A DNA stretch of 64,000 nucleotides from Crotophaga sulcirostris (lineage: Eukaryota > Chordata > Aves > Cuculiformes > Crotophagidae), in contig VYZB01000388.1 of the NCBI GenBank assembly GCA_013397455.1, forward strand, positions 571,460-635,459. Reading direction: 5' to 3'. The notes under the pieces were generated by a model, which worked only from the letters and a program-made list of their open reading frames with translations, was not told the origin of the DNA and made no database searches. Shown piece after piece: positions 9,213-22,713 of the stretch. The position numbers and the translations under genes were made by a program. The first letter of the stretch is position 1. Every line of letters begins with the position of its first letter.

Positions 9213-12200
9213 TATAAAAAAAATCCATTATAGCCTCTGGATGCTGGAGAAGAAATGAATGATGGCTGGAGTCCACATAAACACTGTGTTAGATCAATGC
9301 CGGCACTATTACAATGTTGATCTGGTCTCCTAGTGCGTGTTCCCATAAATCCACATGGGGATGAAAAATCCAAACATATCTCTTGGCTGACAACTGACTG
9401 AAGCAATGTTATAGGGAGGAAGAAAAATCTAACCTCATTGCACAAATCAAACTACATAGTTCCTGCTTTGATCACAGGAGGAAGAAAGCTTTTTGGCCGA
9501 GTTTTCGGCATATGAGAATTGTTTTCAGTTTGTTTTGGGGGGTTATTTTTGCAGATGAGACATACAAGTTTGATATGAAGAAGGCATCCTGCTGGTGCAT
9601 TTAAATGTTCAACACTATGTCAAAGTGAGGCACTCATCACCTTTAAAAACTAAAAACTCTTTGGGAACAAAAGCACTGCCCCATTTAGTAACAATGGGGA
9701 AGAAAAATCCCAAACTAACCTCCACACAAGCTCGAATGATTATCTCCTGTTCAACATCTAGCAAAGAGGCATACTGAAAAATGATATTAAGGTTTTTCTA
9801 GGAAAGCTTCAGAAGAAACCTGCTTAATTCTATCCTATGCTGCCTTAAATGCCAGCCCAAAGCCACTTGCTACATTGTGGTTGAGAAACCGTCTGCTTCC
9901 AGCTCTCTTTGCACTCCAGTCATCACCAGTCAATGCCAATTAAACATGAGAAAAGCTACCCACAAAAGTAGAAGACATTTACTGTACTTAAATGGAAATG
10001 CATTGATTTATTTGCTTACAATGCCAGAACCTGTGCATTTTTAACAAGGGTGAATGGCAGAGGTGCTTTACCTGCTGGTGAGCAGAGAGCAGTTGTGTGC
10101 TGCAGGCTTGCTCCGGGTGACAGGTACGAGCACTTACTGTGGGCAGCAGAATCTGCAGTGGCCCCACACTGCCCAGCTCCCATCCCAGCAGACAGGGAGC
10201 TGCAGGATATTAGGCACTACTCTGCCTTTTCCGAAGTCCTGTAGGGAGGAAGGAGAGGAATGAGTTTATACAGGTGTTTTCTTCTAAAAAGAGACTGGTA
10301 GAGAAGCTGGCTGCACAGCCTGTGCAGTCGCAGGATGCTGCATTCTCTGCACAGTGCTGCTGGCTTGGGCATCCACACAAACATTTAGGAGATGGGACTC
10401 CCTGGGGTCACCATCTGTACAGCAAATCTGTGGTAACCTCACCAAGCACACCAAGGTCGGCACAAGAGCTGCCTTCAAGGACAAGCTTAACAAGAGTCCA
10501 TGTGACATTTCACTTCGGGTAACACACACGGCTTGCCACAGGCTGGTTCCTAAGTACCAAGGTGGCTATTACAGTCCTTCCCAGGGCATTTCAGCTGCCG
10601 TGTATGACTTTTCCAGAGCTGCAGAGCACAGCACCTAACTAATCTCCTAATTAGAAACAAAAGGCTTCATTTCAATGTGATGCCTTCCTTCGTTGTAACC
10701 TCATGATGCATTTCTTGAGGAGACCTGTGGCTTCCTAATACTCATTCTGCCAAAAAAAATACCCCAATGACATACCAGCAGATAGAAAGATTATGTACCT
10801 CAGTGAGACTTCTGGCTGCAATAAGGCTTATACAAAACAGCATATAGCCCAATCATCCCCTGGAACAACAGGGGGTGGGGGGGTAAAAGTCCAGGATTCA
10901 CATTTTCAATCATGTGGCCCAAAATTAGAGGCTTAGCCTGAGAGTTTGTTAAAGATTTATTTTTCCCCTCAGGCCTCACATATTCCCCTTGGTCTCAGCT
11001 GCTTCTTTAAAAAGCCAGTTCCTCCAAGGCAGGGGCAGGGAGGGTGGAAACGTGCAGTATTGGATAGTTAAAATCTGCAAAAAGTATAAAAATACCGGGT
11101 GCTTTGTCTGCATATATCTGAGCATCTCTGCCCAGTGAAGGCACCGAGTCCCAGCTCAGGATAGGTAGAATTCATTTATACAGTGAAATGCTTCTGCCAT
11201 AGTCCGAGTTTCTTATTTGAAAAAGAGATGACATTTATTCAGTTGGTAAAATAATCCGGCAGCACACATTTTGTCCCTCTCACAGCTTGTGGAAGAAAGC
11301 CCAATATACACATTCTTACTGATATGAAAGCTTTTCTGCAGCCACTGGCAAAAGTATTTGGAAAGGGTTTCAAAATACCTGTATCAGCAAGATTCATAGG
11401 GCTGATTTCTGTTTACATTGCTCAGACTGTAGAAAGTAGCCATCAGGTAAAGGAGCAGTAAAAAAGGCCTTTAGTTACACGTTAGAAAACAAATTCATTG
11501 CAGCAAGATTTTAAAGTGGCTTTGCTAATGGGAATCAGACGGATAATGTCAGTCCTTTCAGTTGTTTGACAATACCTAAACCAAGAAAGTTAGATCGAAA
11601 GGCAAATAAAATAGCCTGTCCTTCAGACAGCCACCCACAGGCACAGAAAATCTTGTGTTCCCCAAGGAGAGTCCCTGCCCCAGCCGAGTAATCCCCAGCT
11701 GCACTGGGGCACTGGCTGCACCAGAGAGCTGAACTGGGAAAAATAATGTGGAGAAAGTAAAAGGGTGTGAGCTCTGCTTTGTGACACAGTTCAGTGCTCG
11801 ACAGCCCTATGTGTGGACACAGCCAGCCCAGGACAACGGTAGAAAAGCAGTAAAGACACAAACCTGTGTGGTCAGAAAGAATGGTCAAAGCCATAGCTGC
11901 AGCACAACCACTTCTTGCAAAGCCATATCCAGAGTGCAACTGCTTCTCGCAAAGCCGTCATCTCAGTACAGCCACTTTTTGTCTTTCCTGAGATTTTCCA
12001 GGCTCAGGCTAGATCATGGTTGGAGGCTGGAAGAGAGTGCTCATGGGCAACATCAGAAACACACTGAGCCATCCTCTTCAGATCCTAACACTACATACAT
12101 GCAATGAACCATGCTGCTGATGTGAGAAATCTCTCTGTAATCATTTAATCCCAGTTGTTCCCACAGCAGCATTTTTTTCACAAAGAAGTACCCTTGCCAT

Positions 12201-13996
12201 ACTGGCTTGAAGCACGAGAGCATTTAATTGAATATCTGATTTCTGGCAGTGGCTGATCTTGGCTTCTTCCAAAGACATCTGAAGTATGCTCCATGACACA
12301 TGCTACTGGGCAGCAATATGTTGTGGAGGAAGATTTTATTTCAAAGATGACTAGGACTCAACATGTTTGTGAGTAGATAGGATAAACAGTGTAATTAAGC
12401 ATCTGTTTTTTTCTATACAAGATCCTCAACCTGACATTTAAATGCTCTAAGCAATGACCTTGGGGCAGGTAGGCAGAACTAGATTTTATACAGTTTTCTC
12501 AGCATCAAACCTCTTTTGGCTGGCACCTCTAAAAACGAATGCACATGGAAACCTAGAGGCAAACAGTTTTACAAATTTGAAAAATGGCTGAGTGACCTTC
12601 CCCCACCCTGGTAATGCCGCAGAATTATTTCCATTTCTGTGAGGTCAACCAGAATATTTTTAAGTCTTAGCCTTCACTGAGGCTTTTCCCCTTCTTAGTT
12701 TTGTATTAGGGCAGAGAGTACTCAGTAAGTCTTTCCTCATTGTCTACTGTTTGATATCTTCCTGCCCTAATTCTAGATTTCACAGACTCTTATTTTCATC
12801 TTCAACCAAATTCCAGAACACGTTTTGGCTGGTATACGAATAAATATACACATATGTATGTCTTCTATTTTTGCATTATCCTTCCCATGAGGAAACTAAA
12901 ATAAATGCCATATTCAAAGCAGTGCTGATTTTCCAAGTAGTACTAGGTTTCTTCCCTCCCTTCCCCCACCCCCTGTGCACAAGGGATTTGTCTGCTTTTT
13001 GCTTTAACACAACCACTCGCTGGGTTTCCACCACTGACATACCTGCATTCTTCCTGGGAGGCTGTCGTTAATTCCATCACAGACAGATGAGAGAGCAGTG
13101 AACACTGTTCATGATAGGGTTGTTTCTTTGTACTTAGGATACTGAAACATTTAGAAAAATTAATCCAAGTCTTTTTTACTCATATGGTACAATATTACTG
13201 CCCACCTTTACCTACTTTGCTTCCGCAAGTAACACCACACCATGCCCATTAATCCTGTGTGAGAGGGCTGCTCTGCTGCCCATGTTGACAGTATCTGTAT
13301 GAAAGGAGGAACAGATGATCAAACCACACATAAACCCAGTCCAGGGTTGGAATTATGAATAGTTCTTCCAATGGAATGATGAAGGTTTGGGAAGAGTTCA
13401 CATTTTTATCATGTACTGCCGATAAGACAAAAATCTCACAAAAGCTTCACAGTTCAATATTATACAGAGGAATGCTGAAAGTCATAATAGACTGCTCTTT
13501 CACAGCAGTCATAAAGAATCCAGCTATGGAAAGCTGAGGTACAAATGAAGAACTTCCTCTGCCGAAATGCTTTTCAATGTAGCAAGTTCTGGCTTCAACT
13601 TACCCAGATGCTGTAGGCAATCAGAACAGGGCAAGTAATAGATTTTCAGTTTGATGCAAGTTCTATGAAAAAAAAGAGAGGAAAAAACCAGTTTCTGGGT
13701 GAAGCAAACATCTTGTTCAGTCTGAACATTTTGGCTTTGAGCTTTTAAAACTTGCAAACAGAACCTGAAGGATTTTGGAGTAAAATTGTGGCAAATCAGA
13801 AGGTGTTGAAAGGAACAGTTCAACTGCTTTGAAGTCTGGGTGCCTGTTTCTCCCTGCTTTTGTGCATAAGAACAATTTGACTAAACTGACATTTTAGTCT
13901 CCAAAGTGACATTTTCTTTCCAAGAAAACTTTTGGCCAACAAAATGTCATCTCTCTCTTTAGCAAGCAGATACTAAGAGAAAGCTCTCTCACTTTG
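9213..13996. other. Unique noncoding stretch
   Basis: No mobile element or gene is recognised. The stretch includes a G-run at about 10871-10883 and AT-rich blocks. Short ORFs have no family features. Confidence 0.45.
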
Positions 13997-14109
13997 NNNN
14001 NNNNNNNNNNNNNNNNNNNNNNNNNNNNNNNNNNNNNNNNNNNNNNNNNNNNNNNNNNNNNNNNNNNNNNNNNNNNNNNNNNNNNNNNNNNNNNNNNNNN
14101 NNNNNNNNN
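13997..14109. other. Assembly gap (113 N)
   Basis: All bases are N. The flanks are unique AT-rich sequence with no obvious repeat boundary, so the cause is not visible. The minus-strand ORF 13894-14139 bridges the gap and is an artefact. Confidence 1.
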
Positions 14110-17100
14110 GTATAGTAACTTCTGACTACTGGTATCCACTTGCTAAGCTGAGGTAGAAAACCACCATGCTCCAGAAGGCAAATTCAATATCAAGCTGTTT
14201 AAAGATTAATTTATATAGATCCTCCCTCCCGGGAAAGAAGCTTCCTGTTGTGAAGTTCTCAACGAAGAGGATTTCTGCTGAGCTGGGCAGAACAACTCCT
14301 GTTGCAAGCACTACCCCCACCCCATCTCAGTCCTCCTCATTGCACAGCACCCTGCACCCTTGGAGAGCTGTGAATGCAGGGACAGGCTAGTGCAGCCATG
14401 CCCCTCACTGAGGAGTGGAAAAATCAGGAAAGTCCCTGATGGGAAGAGTCCCCTGAGACCCACAGGATTGTGGGGACCATGCCCCTCCTGGCCAGATGTG
14501 GGCAGAGGCAAGATGCATCCCTGAGCAGGCAAACTGCTGCTCAGTGCACTCCAAATAACTCTTCTGCCACTGCCATGCTTCATTGGTGACATCCACTGCA
14601 GCACCCATCTCAAATGTAACAGGCCTGAAAGCAGCCAAGTGGCTCTATTTAAAACTAAAGAGGAAAGTACAAAGCTTTGAAGTCAGAAGGCATATAACGA
14701 ATTCAGCAAAACTTTGTATTTCAAAGCCAGTTCTATTTGCAGAAGCCATCTGCCCAGAGAAGAGCTTGAACATGCACCTCTGACAGGAGTCAAAAGAGTT
14801 GAGGGAAACAGATCTCACTGAGGATGCTTCACATCACCTGTTCCTGCAATATTTGAAATGTGACTTTGTAGTGGAGCAGTTTCCATCCTTGTATCAATTA
14901 CAACATTTACATTCAGCTCCCCCAGGGCTGTTGGCATTTGAAGTGACTGTCCAGTCCAGTAGCTCCCAGCAATTTCTAATGAGATATGCCAATAAGACAT
15001 CACTGCTTGTCTCTTCTAATGATAACTATGAGCTCTCTGGAGCTTTCTCTTAAGCCACTGTCTTATTTATCCTCTTATTGAGGATTATTGATCTTTGTCT
15101 CTCCCCTTGCCAGCGCTCAGCTTTTAAGCCCAAAATCCAGAGGTGGCTCCATCCAGGAAAACAAGGGGTAGTGTGATGTGCAGCCCTTTCACAGGAAAGG
15201 AGTGCAGCCCGTTAGCCGCGTTATTGTCACAGGCAGCAAAAGCAAACCCACTCCTCAGGCAGAACCATCAACAGAGGCCACTTCTCCCAAGCACAATCTC
15301 CCCAGAGCAGCCATTGGCCGTAATGGTTTGCAGCATGCAACTAGGGCTTACTTTCTGCAGCAAGTTGAAAAGACAACGTGTAAAGCTCAGAATGAGTCTG
15401 TTTAAGAATTCCCTCTGATATCACTAGTCTTTCATATAGCCCCTAAGACCTATTAAAATTCTCTCTGATAACTGGCTTCCCGAGAGAATGAGAGCCAAAC
15501 GAGACCACGCCAGCCACAGACTCTACCATTATTTCTCCTGTCTTAAAACAGATGCTAAAATAAGCCTGGAAGTCATCTGTGAAACCAGCCTATGTCATAG
15601 ACTTTGAAGATTAGTCTGCATCACAGGGAAGTGGAGAAAAGCAGAGGTTATTCTCCTGGGAAAAGCGTGAAAACCATCACTGGAAGTTTCCATCAGCCAG
15701 GGCAGCTGGAGGAAGGCTGGCCATGGCCACTGGCTCTAGTAGAGCCTGGAGCTGTGTGAATGCTGACTGTCCACAGGCAGCATTTCCCCATGTCTCTCCC
15801 CAGCCACCTTAGTGGTGTTTACAGACCTGGTAGGATCACTGCTGTCTTTGATAGTGGACAGTGACCCTAATGGAGGCAGAAGTTATCTTCTTGTACATAC
15901 AAGGAGAAGAGGGAGGGTACAGTTAGGCAGAGAGAAACAGACAACAGACCTTGTAAGCTTTGTTTTATCAGAAATCAGCTGAAAAACAGTTTCTTCTCAT
16001 TCCTGAAACCTTGGCTTTCTTGTAACATTCACTGGATACAGCCCATTGCAAACTTACACAGTTCCCGCTGCTGCAGTCATTTGATCTCATCACAGTCTTT
16101 AGTGTATTTTGCTTCAAGACATTCCTGCCAAACAGTTATTTCTTCATTCATGCTGGTTTGGTTAAGTATCAGGCTTTGCTCACCTGCGCTCACATTCATG
16201 CCTGTGGCATCAGGTGGGAAGCCAGCCCCAGGACCCTGCTGCAGCAGTCAGGCAGCTCTTCTAGGAAATGCTCTGTAGCACTCCGAGAAAGAGAAGCGCA
16301 ACATTTTTCCTTGATGGCCTTGAAACAGAAGGTTTTATAATAGCTTTTGCAGTTTTGTCAGTCCGAGAGGCTGATTGTTTGCTGTGTCTGTAGCTGTGGA
16401 TGAATGCAGAGATAGAGATAACCCTCTAACAGCAGTTCAGAGGGGGCTTCAGAGCCCCAGAGCCACACAGACACATGTAAAGGTCCCAGAAACATTTATA
16501 ACCCTGTAATTGAAATTAGGTTGTAGGCACTCGCGCACAGTCTTACCTCTCATCTTACTTTGACTCCAGGAGAAACAGAAACTTTGCTTTCACACAACCA
16601 CTCCAACTTCAGCTGGGCTATGTCTGCATGAAACTCTTCTTGGGTAAGGTCTTCATCAGTACCTGCACACCCAGAGGAGTGCATCTTCCAAGTCGACTTT
16701 CTGGAAGTCTTAGAGTAGTTGTTGTAAAGGAAAGAGCAGGCTCACACTGTGAGAGCTCTAATAATAATAAAAAATCCCCCAAACAAAGAGCACACTGGTA
16801 GTTACAGAAAGAAATTAAAACTGGATCCTTCCATTAAAATTTTGTGAATTAGCACAGCATCCTAACAGGATCCCAGAGCCCACTTGAGCCACCTGGCACC
16901 TTCTCCAGCTGGTATCTGCCAGGACAAACTCACACAGGTACAATTCCTTCTAAAATGCTGAAGCTCAACTGCTTCTCACTGCCGTGCAGTCTCCATGTCC
17001 AACCTGCTTGGACACCTCCAAGGAGCTGGTAGAAAACTAGCTCTGTTGCTCCTGATAGCTAGTGCTAACTGCAAACAGAAGAGGCTGCTTAACATGGTGT

Positions 17101-18349
17101 CATCTTGTCCCTTTTAACTTCTGGTTTTGGACAGCGCAATTTCTTTCTTTTTGTTTTTAGGTTTTAGGGGGTAATTTATTATCTGGACACCTTCACTCAG
17201 CAGGTTATCTCCTTCCTACTTCCAGCCCAGCTGCTGTCTTCAGAGGCACTGGGCAGCCAGATGGACTGAGGGATGCACACATCTATTAATCAGCACTGCT
17301 TTTTGTGAAGGGTGAGAGAAGGATATGGTCAATATCAGTGACTGTTTTTTCCACCATTTCTTTTTAAAATGGCCACCTCACACACCTTATAGGGTTATTC
17401 CAAAGTGAGCATTTTTGCTTTTTCCTTCTCAGATACAAAGTGAGGGTGGAGGAACAAGTTGCTGCATAAGTTGTCATTGTTAGTGGTTAGTACATTGCTG
17501 GGTTTAATGCATAGAGGTGGCCACTAGTAATTATCTAGGAATAGATGCTTTTTGGCCCCCAAAGGCTATATGGCAGGAAGGGAGAGGGAATGGGAGCATC
17601 AAAGGCTGAAAGAATTTCCAAAGGTGGGCAACAACAGCAGCCCCTGGTACTCAGTCAGTACCCCCTCAGGACTCTTGTCTGCAGAGGCAAAGGACACCCT
17701 CTTCCCAAGGCAAAGCTGCCTCACTGTGGAGCCCAAAATGCTGGATTTAGAATTGAGGGCACTTGCTCCCAAGACTTTTAAAGCATATATACCAAGGAGT
17801 AACGCAAATAAAAAAATAGCTGCCAAATTGTTTGCATTCCAGCAATATACAACTGAAGTGCTAATACCTACCAGCTGTACCTACGTGTCAGCTTTTTGAA
17901 ACTAAGATAATTTATTTGCTGCACCAAGAGGAGAAGAAGGTCAGCAAAGACATGCTTAATCTACGCTCTGCACTGATAAGAGGACTAGTGCAGGCTCTTA
18001 GTTCTTCCCTGCTAGAGGATGTCTGAGAAAGCAGGAGTGGGGCTCTGCATCAGCACAATCTGGCATTCAAACTGCATTCTTAGAAAAGTGCCTGCAAAAA
18101 AATAGCATCTTCTTACTGAGAAGATATGCTCCCAGCAAGAACCAGGGTCATAGCTGCTGATTTTAATGACAGAAAATGAACTTGTGACATATTACTTGAG
18201 CTATCATTGCAGAGTTAACTTGGCCAAGAGATAATTAATGGAAGATGTGTAGCTGAGTCCCCTGTGCTACTCTGAGAGCCCTGGGCTGTAATTGGTACCA
18301 TTGGCTCTTGTAAAATAAACTCTACTCCTGATCCAGCTCAGAAATCAAA
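14110..18349. other. Unique noncoding stretch
   Basis: No repeat family, RNA gene or convincing exon is recognised. ORFs are under 120 codons and overlap on both strands. Confidence 0.45.
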
Positions 18350-18660
18350 ACACGGCACTCTGAAAGAAACGTTTTGCTTTAGGAAGTGGCATTCTGATAA
18401 AGCGATTTTCAACCTCAGAGTCTCCTGGGCAAGTTTCTGGCTCCCAGCGCTGTCAATATCCTCAATGTTGTGCTATATACTCTCCGATTTCCCTGCCACG
18501 GCTCGTTGCTTTATGTAGCTGGTGACTCTTGATGACGCATTTTGATGCATTCAGCGCAACCACATACTAGCATGAACCAGAGATCATCATTTTTCCGGCT
18601 GTGGAGCTAGCGTAACATGGACCTGCGCCCAGACAGCGTTGGCAGTGGCTGGAAAACCAA
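18350..18660. promoter_or_regulatory. Weak CpG cluster with TATA-like and CRE-like sites
   Basis: About a dozen CpGs fall in 310 bases, denser than the surroundings. TATATA lies at 18474-18479 and a CRE/ATF-like TGATGACGCAT at about 18530-18540. On the plus strand an ATG at 18617 opens a 29-codon reading starting MDLRPDSVG. On the minus strand an 83-codon ORF (18838-18587) also covers the area. It may be a minor promoter or an enhancer; no transcript can be shown. Confidence 0.22.
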
Positions 18661-18891
18661 CAAGAGAACTGAAAAAAAATCTACTCCAATGAAAGCATGG
18701 TGTTGAGGCAAATCTGTCATCGTTCAGTGTACTGAGGGATTCAGGCAGCCCAGTTTTGGTGTCAGGAGCAAGCACCGCTCTTTCCATTTCACTGGCTCCT
18801 TCTCGCTTTTCACAGTCACTCAGGGGCCATTTCTCCATCTCCTACTTACGCACACATGTATTAGGTAGAGCTGATAAGGAAGGGGAGGAGA

Positions 18892-19050
18892 GTCTGACAG
18901 CCAAGCAGCTCTGCCACAGGCTCCCTGTGTGGCCTCATCATGCCATGGCTCAGTTTCTCCCCATAAAATGAATAACAGCAGTTCCTTACCTCCCAGGGGT
19001 AGGTTGAGAAGATAAAAACAGCAACAGCCACAAAGTGCAAAGTTATTACA
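18892..19050 (+). mobile_element. MIR SINE relic
   Basis: The plus strand follows MIR: GTCTGACAG, then AGCTCTGCCACAGGCTCCCT (compare 'ctctgccacttactagct'), GTGTGG, then GGCTCAGTTTCTCCCCATAA (compare 'cctcagtttcctcatctgtaa'), AATAACAGCAGTTCCTTACC (compare 'aataatagtacctacc') and the GGGTAGGTTGAGAAG block. It has the same orientation as the MIR at 9.1 kb. Confidence 0.75.
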
Positions 19051-22000
19051 ACCATCCGTCCAGAGAGACTGTCAGCTTTAGCACACAAGCTACCATCAGA
19101 CGTGGTGCTGAGAGCTTTCCCATGAATGGAGCATCTTCTGGCATAGGTGCCTCTGGGCTCAGAGGGTTGAACAAACTATTTTCTGCCTTGGAGAGAGAAA
19201 GTAAACCTCTTCCACCATGTTTCTTCTTTTCTTCCAGGAGAAGGCAGCAAAGGAAACCTCTATCACCGTGGGCATGCTGAGGGAAACGAAGCAGGGCCTT
19301 GTGCCCTGCTATGCAACAGCCCTCTGATGGGAAGAAGCTGGGAAGTCATAGTGTGAGCCATACTGGGAGCCTCCACTCCTCCCTCCTCCACAAAAGCAAC
19401 AACTAGGTGTGGAAAGATTCTGTCAAACCCTACACCACATCAGTTCTTGCCACAAGTGCTCCCTTGCCTCTAACCACCCTAAAAGGAAGCACAGTGTAAA
19501 CAGTCTAGCAAGATCTATTCCAGACGCCTGCTGTGGTGCATCAGGAGATTAACATATTAACTCTGAAAAGCCCACTAATTTTAAGGAGAAGTCTGTACTT
19601 AAACTGAAAGAAGTTTTGCAGAGATCAGCAGTTTGTCTGATGCTAGGGAACCAGGGAAACCTGTTAACAGCAGACTGTAGATAATTGAGAAAATTATTCA
19701 ACTCTGCTTTTAAAGGACCTTGGATTAAAATACTGCATGGTTGGTAATACTTTGCTCCTAATCTTTTCAAATATACATTTGCACTGGTTTGTTTATCACT
19801 AGGCCTTTGCTTTGCAATCAGACAAACACAGGCTTTGCTCCTCCTGGAGCTCCAGCTAAGCAGGGTAAGCCAAGGCAGATACTGCAAGAAAGATTATGGA
19901 CAAATATGTCTATCTGATGCAGGAAGCTTCTTTTTTTTTTTTTTTGGACATGTCCAAAGGCATTTCATTATTGCTTCACAAAAAAAAAAACAGGAGAAGA
20001 AACTAACAGTTCAAAATTATACAAGCTAGACTACAGGACCTGAGACTGGTATCGAGGCAGTCCACAGGGCAGGGAGGATTGAAAGCAGGGATGTGAGTAC
20101 GTGAGGGAGCTCGGCACACTGTGGTGGGAGGGATAAACCTACTGAAAGAAACAGGACTGGCACCTCACCCCACATACCCACCCCAGAGCCTGGCAGACTT
20201 CCCCTACGTACCAGTTTCCCTTGCATACTGGTCAGACCATCCTGCCACTGCAACTGACCTGTGAGAGCAGCCTGCCTATGGCTCGCCACGTCTTCTAGGC
20301 AAAGAGGGGGAAGAGGTGTGCATTATACTTCTTACACTGTGACTTATTTGTTTATGTGGTTTCAGCCAAGGTCTGTGCCTATGCTTACTTAGCTCTACAG
20401 AAATCAGCAGTGACAGTAAGTACACTTTCACAGCCAGTTGCTACCATACCTCCTTCACTTGACCATACAGACAATCTGTATGTCCTTTCTACTATCCGTG
20501 GAGCAAATGTTGTGAAAATCTGACCCTGAAACAGTTCACAGAGCAAAAAATCAGCCCTGGAGCAACTGCATGTTTGGGCAGGTTTCCCAGTCTTTAATCA
20601 AGACATACTAATCAACAAGCTGGTGAAACCAGAGAGCTGGGAACTCCCCTGGTGGTGCAGCAACCCAGCTGTCAAGGGTCTGCAGTGGCTGCTCTGGAGC
20701 AGCCTCTCCATGCTCCAGCACAGGCAGTGTGGCTGGAGAAAAGGGGACAGATCTAGGGCATTCTAGGCTGTCAGGAAACCACAGCAAGAACGGTGTGATG
20801 TGTCTTGCAGACACCAGAGTCTCAGCTCACCTCAGAAGCTGCATCCTTGACCCTAGTGAGCAGGTGCCCTCTCCTCATTCCACAGCAGCACTGCATGAAG
20901 TGCCCACTTGGGACAACCACCTGGATTTAAAAACCAAAAAAAATCCAAACCAGCCAGCAATTTAGAAGCCCAGAGCTCCTGCCTCTCCTCAGCATGGATT
21001 TTTTCTGAAGCCAGCTATTCTTATTTCCCCTCAACCTTGCCAGCAATGCTGCAGGTGCAAGCTGTTTGGCTAAGATGGGCTGTTGCCCCAGATTTGTCCC
21101 ATCTCTATCTTATACATTCAATTTCACATAAAACCAGGCATATGTGAGTGATTATGTGTGACCAGCTACATATAATTATCTTAGATGTAGGCCTATAAAT
21201 GATTCATTAAGATCTGTATCAGCTAGTTATTTAATATGTCCTGCTAATTAAAACTTTGTGATAAAGACAACTACAGCTTTCTGTAATTATGCCTCCGGAC
21301 AGTGCGATGCACTTCCAACTAGTATTTGCAATTCTGGGTGTATGTTGACACTAAAAGTAGGGTAGAGAAATATAGGTTAACTGCTTCTCTTAATTGCTCT
21401 TTGTTACTAAGATTATTGTAGAATTTCATTGTACAACACTCTGGGACTCTTCTGCATAGTGCACATTACAGGCACCGTTAGGTGATGATGCCGTACACTG
21501 CATTATTCTTTTGCATACCTGAGAAGCATGGGAAAAACAACAAAAAAGACTATTTCACCTGAAGGGAATGTGTCTGGCTTGGTTTATTGGAAGCCGGGAG
21601 GAAAGAAAATGAACCAAAGATGTGTTTGAGGAAATGAAGCAAGTTTTACCCTACAGGATCAAATTTGGTATTTCTTGCTCAGTCCAGAGATCCTGCTAAG
21701 CTCACTGTAAGATGGTCTTGAGTAAGGTCCACAGATCTGCAGTCACCATACACTGGATCCAGCTTCCATCAGTTCCAGCAGGAAGAAACGCAATGACTCA
21801 AAAGACACATTAGGCCGTGTTTCTTTGGTCAAAAAGGGAGCTACACTAAGTTTACATCAGTGTAACTAAGGAGGTCTAACTCAGTCTGTCTCCAGTCTTG
21901 TTCTCTTAAAATATGTTTGGTATCAAAGGGAATGTGCCTATGTATGAAACAGGTAGGGACTTAACATTTTCTTGGGATGGCTATCAGTGTAATAAAGCAT

Positions 22001-22713
22001 CAGTAAGAAGTGATAAATGCTAAGTAAAAGAAGCTTTTCCTAAGCCGCTTATGCTAAGAATATAAATCTTCCCCCAATACCAAAAGACTACATTAAGTGT
22101 CATCCCTCTAATCTCATTGGCAGCCTGGTATCACTGCTAGGATAAATGTAAGATCGATCACCTTGGTGGCTCTTCTGCTGCAAGTTCTGCTTGGTTAATC
22201 ACAATGGGAGACAACTGCCCTTGTGTCGACACTTGGCGTCTCCTGGGAGGATGATCAGCTCACTCTTGTCGTCATCAGAGCAGGGCATGTTTCACCCAGA
22301 GGAATGACTCAAGTATAACTTGTTGGCTCTTGCTAGCCACAGATCATTGCCTAAACCCTAAAGTCTGCATCCCATGGGAGAAATGCACTAATCTAATCTC
22401 TGGCTACTTTCTACAAACACTAATTTGTGAAGACAAAAAGAAAACTATAGAAGATATGTCTATCATATGCGTTTGAGTCCCCAGAGGTGATCTGGTACAG
22501 TCTATACCACTGTGGCTAGCACCATTAACTCACCAAGGAGAGAAGCATGAAGAAAACTCCATACCAACCCTAAATGCTTTCTTCTCCCCATTGTCTCTTT
22601 CCAGCTTCTCATATCCAGCCTCATTCACATGGTAACACATCCTAGAAAGCTACTGCAGGATGGAGTTAGAGTGAAATAGGTAAAGAAATTCTTTAAACAC
22701 AACTTTGCTTTGG
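19051..22713. other. Unique noncoding stretch
   Basis: No gene is recognised. Small features include poly-T and poly-A runs around a palindrome at 19.93-19.99 kb, and an AT-rich block at 21.16-21.52 kb with many TAAT/ATTA homeodomain-type motifs that looks enhancer-like. The last point is inference only. Confidence 0.4.
19943..19958. repeat. Perfect 16-bp palindrome with p53-type half-site
   Basis: TTTGGACATGTCCAAA reads the same on both strands. Its centre GGACATGTCC fits the p53-family half-site RRRCWWGYYY exactly. I see no second half-site directly next to it. A T15 run precedes it and an A-run follows about 22 bp later. Confidence 0.6.

Noticed and set aside
13894..14139. 81-codon minus-strand ORF
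   Set aside because: Nearly half of it is N residues across the assembly gap.
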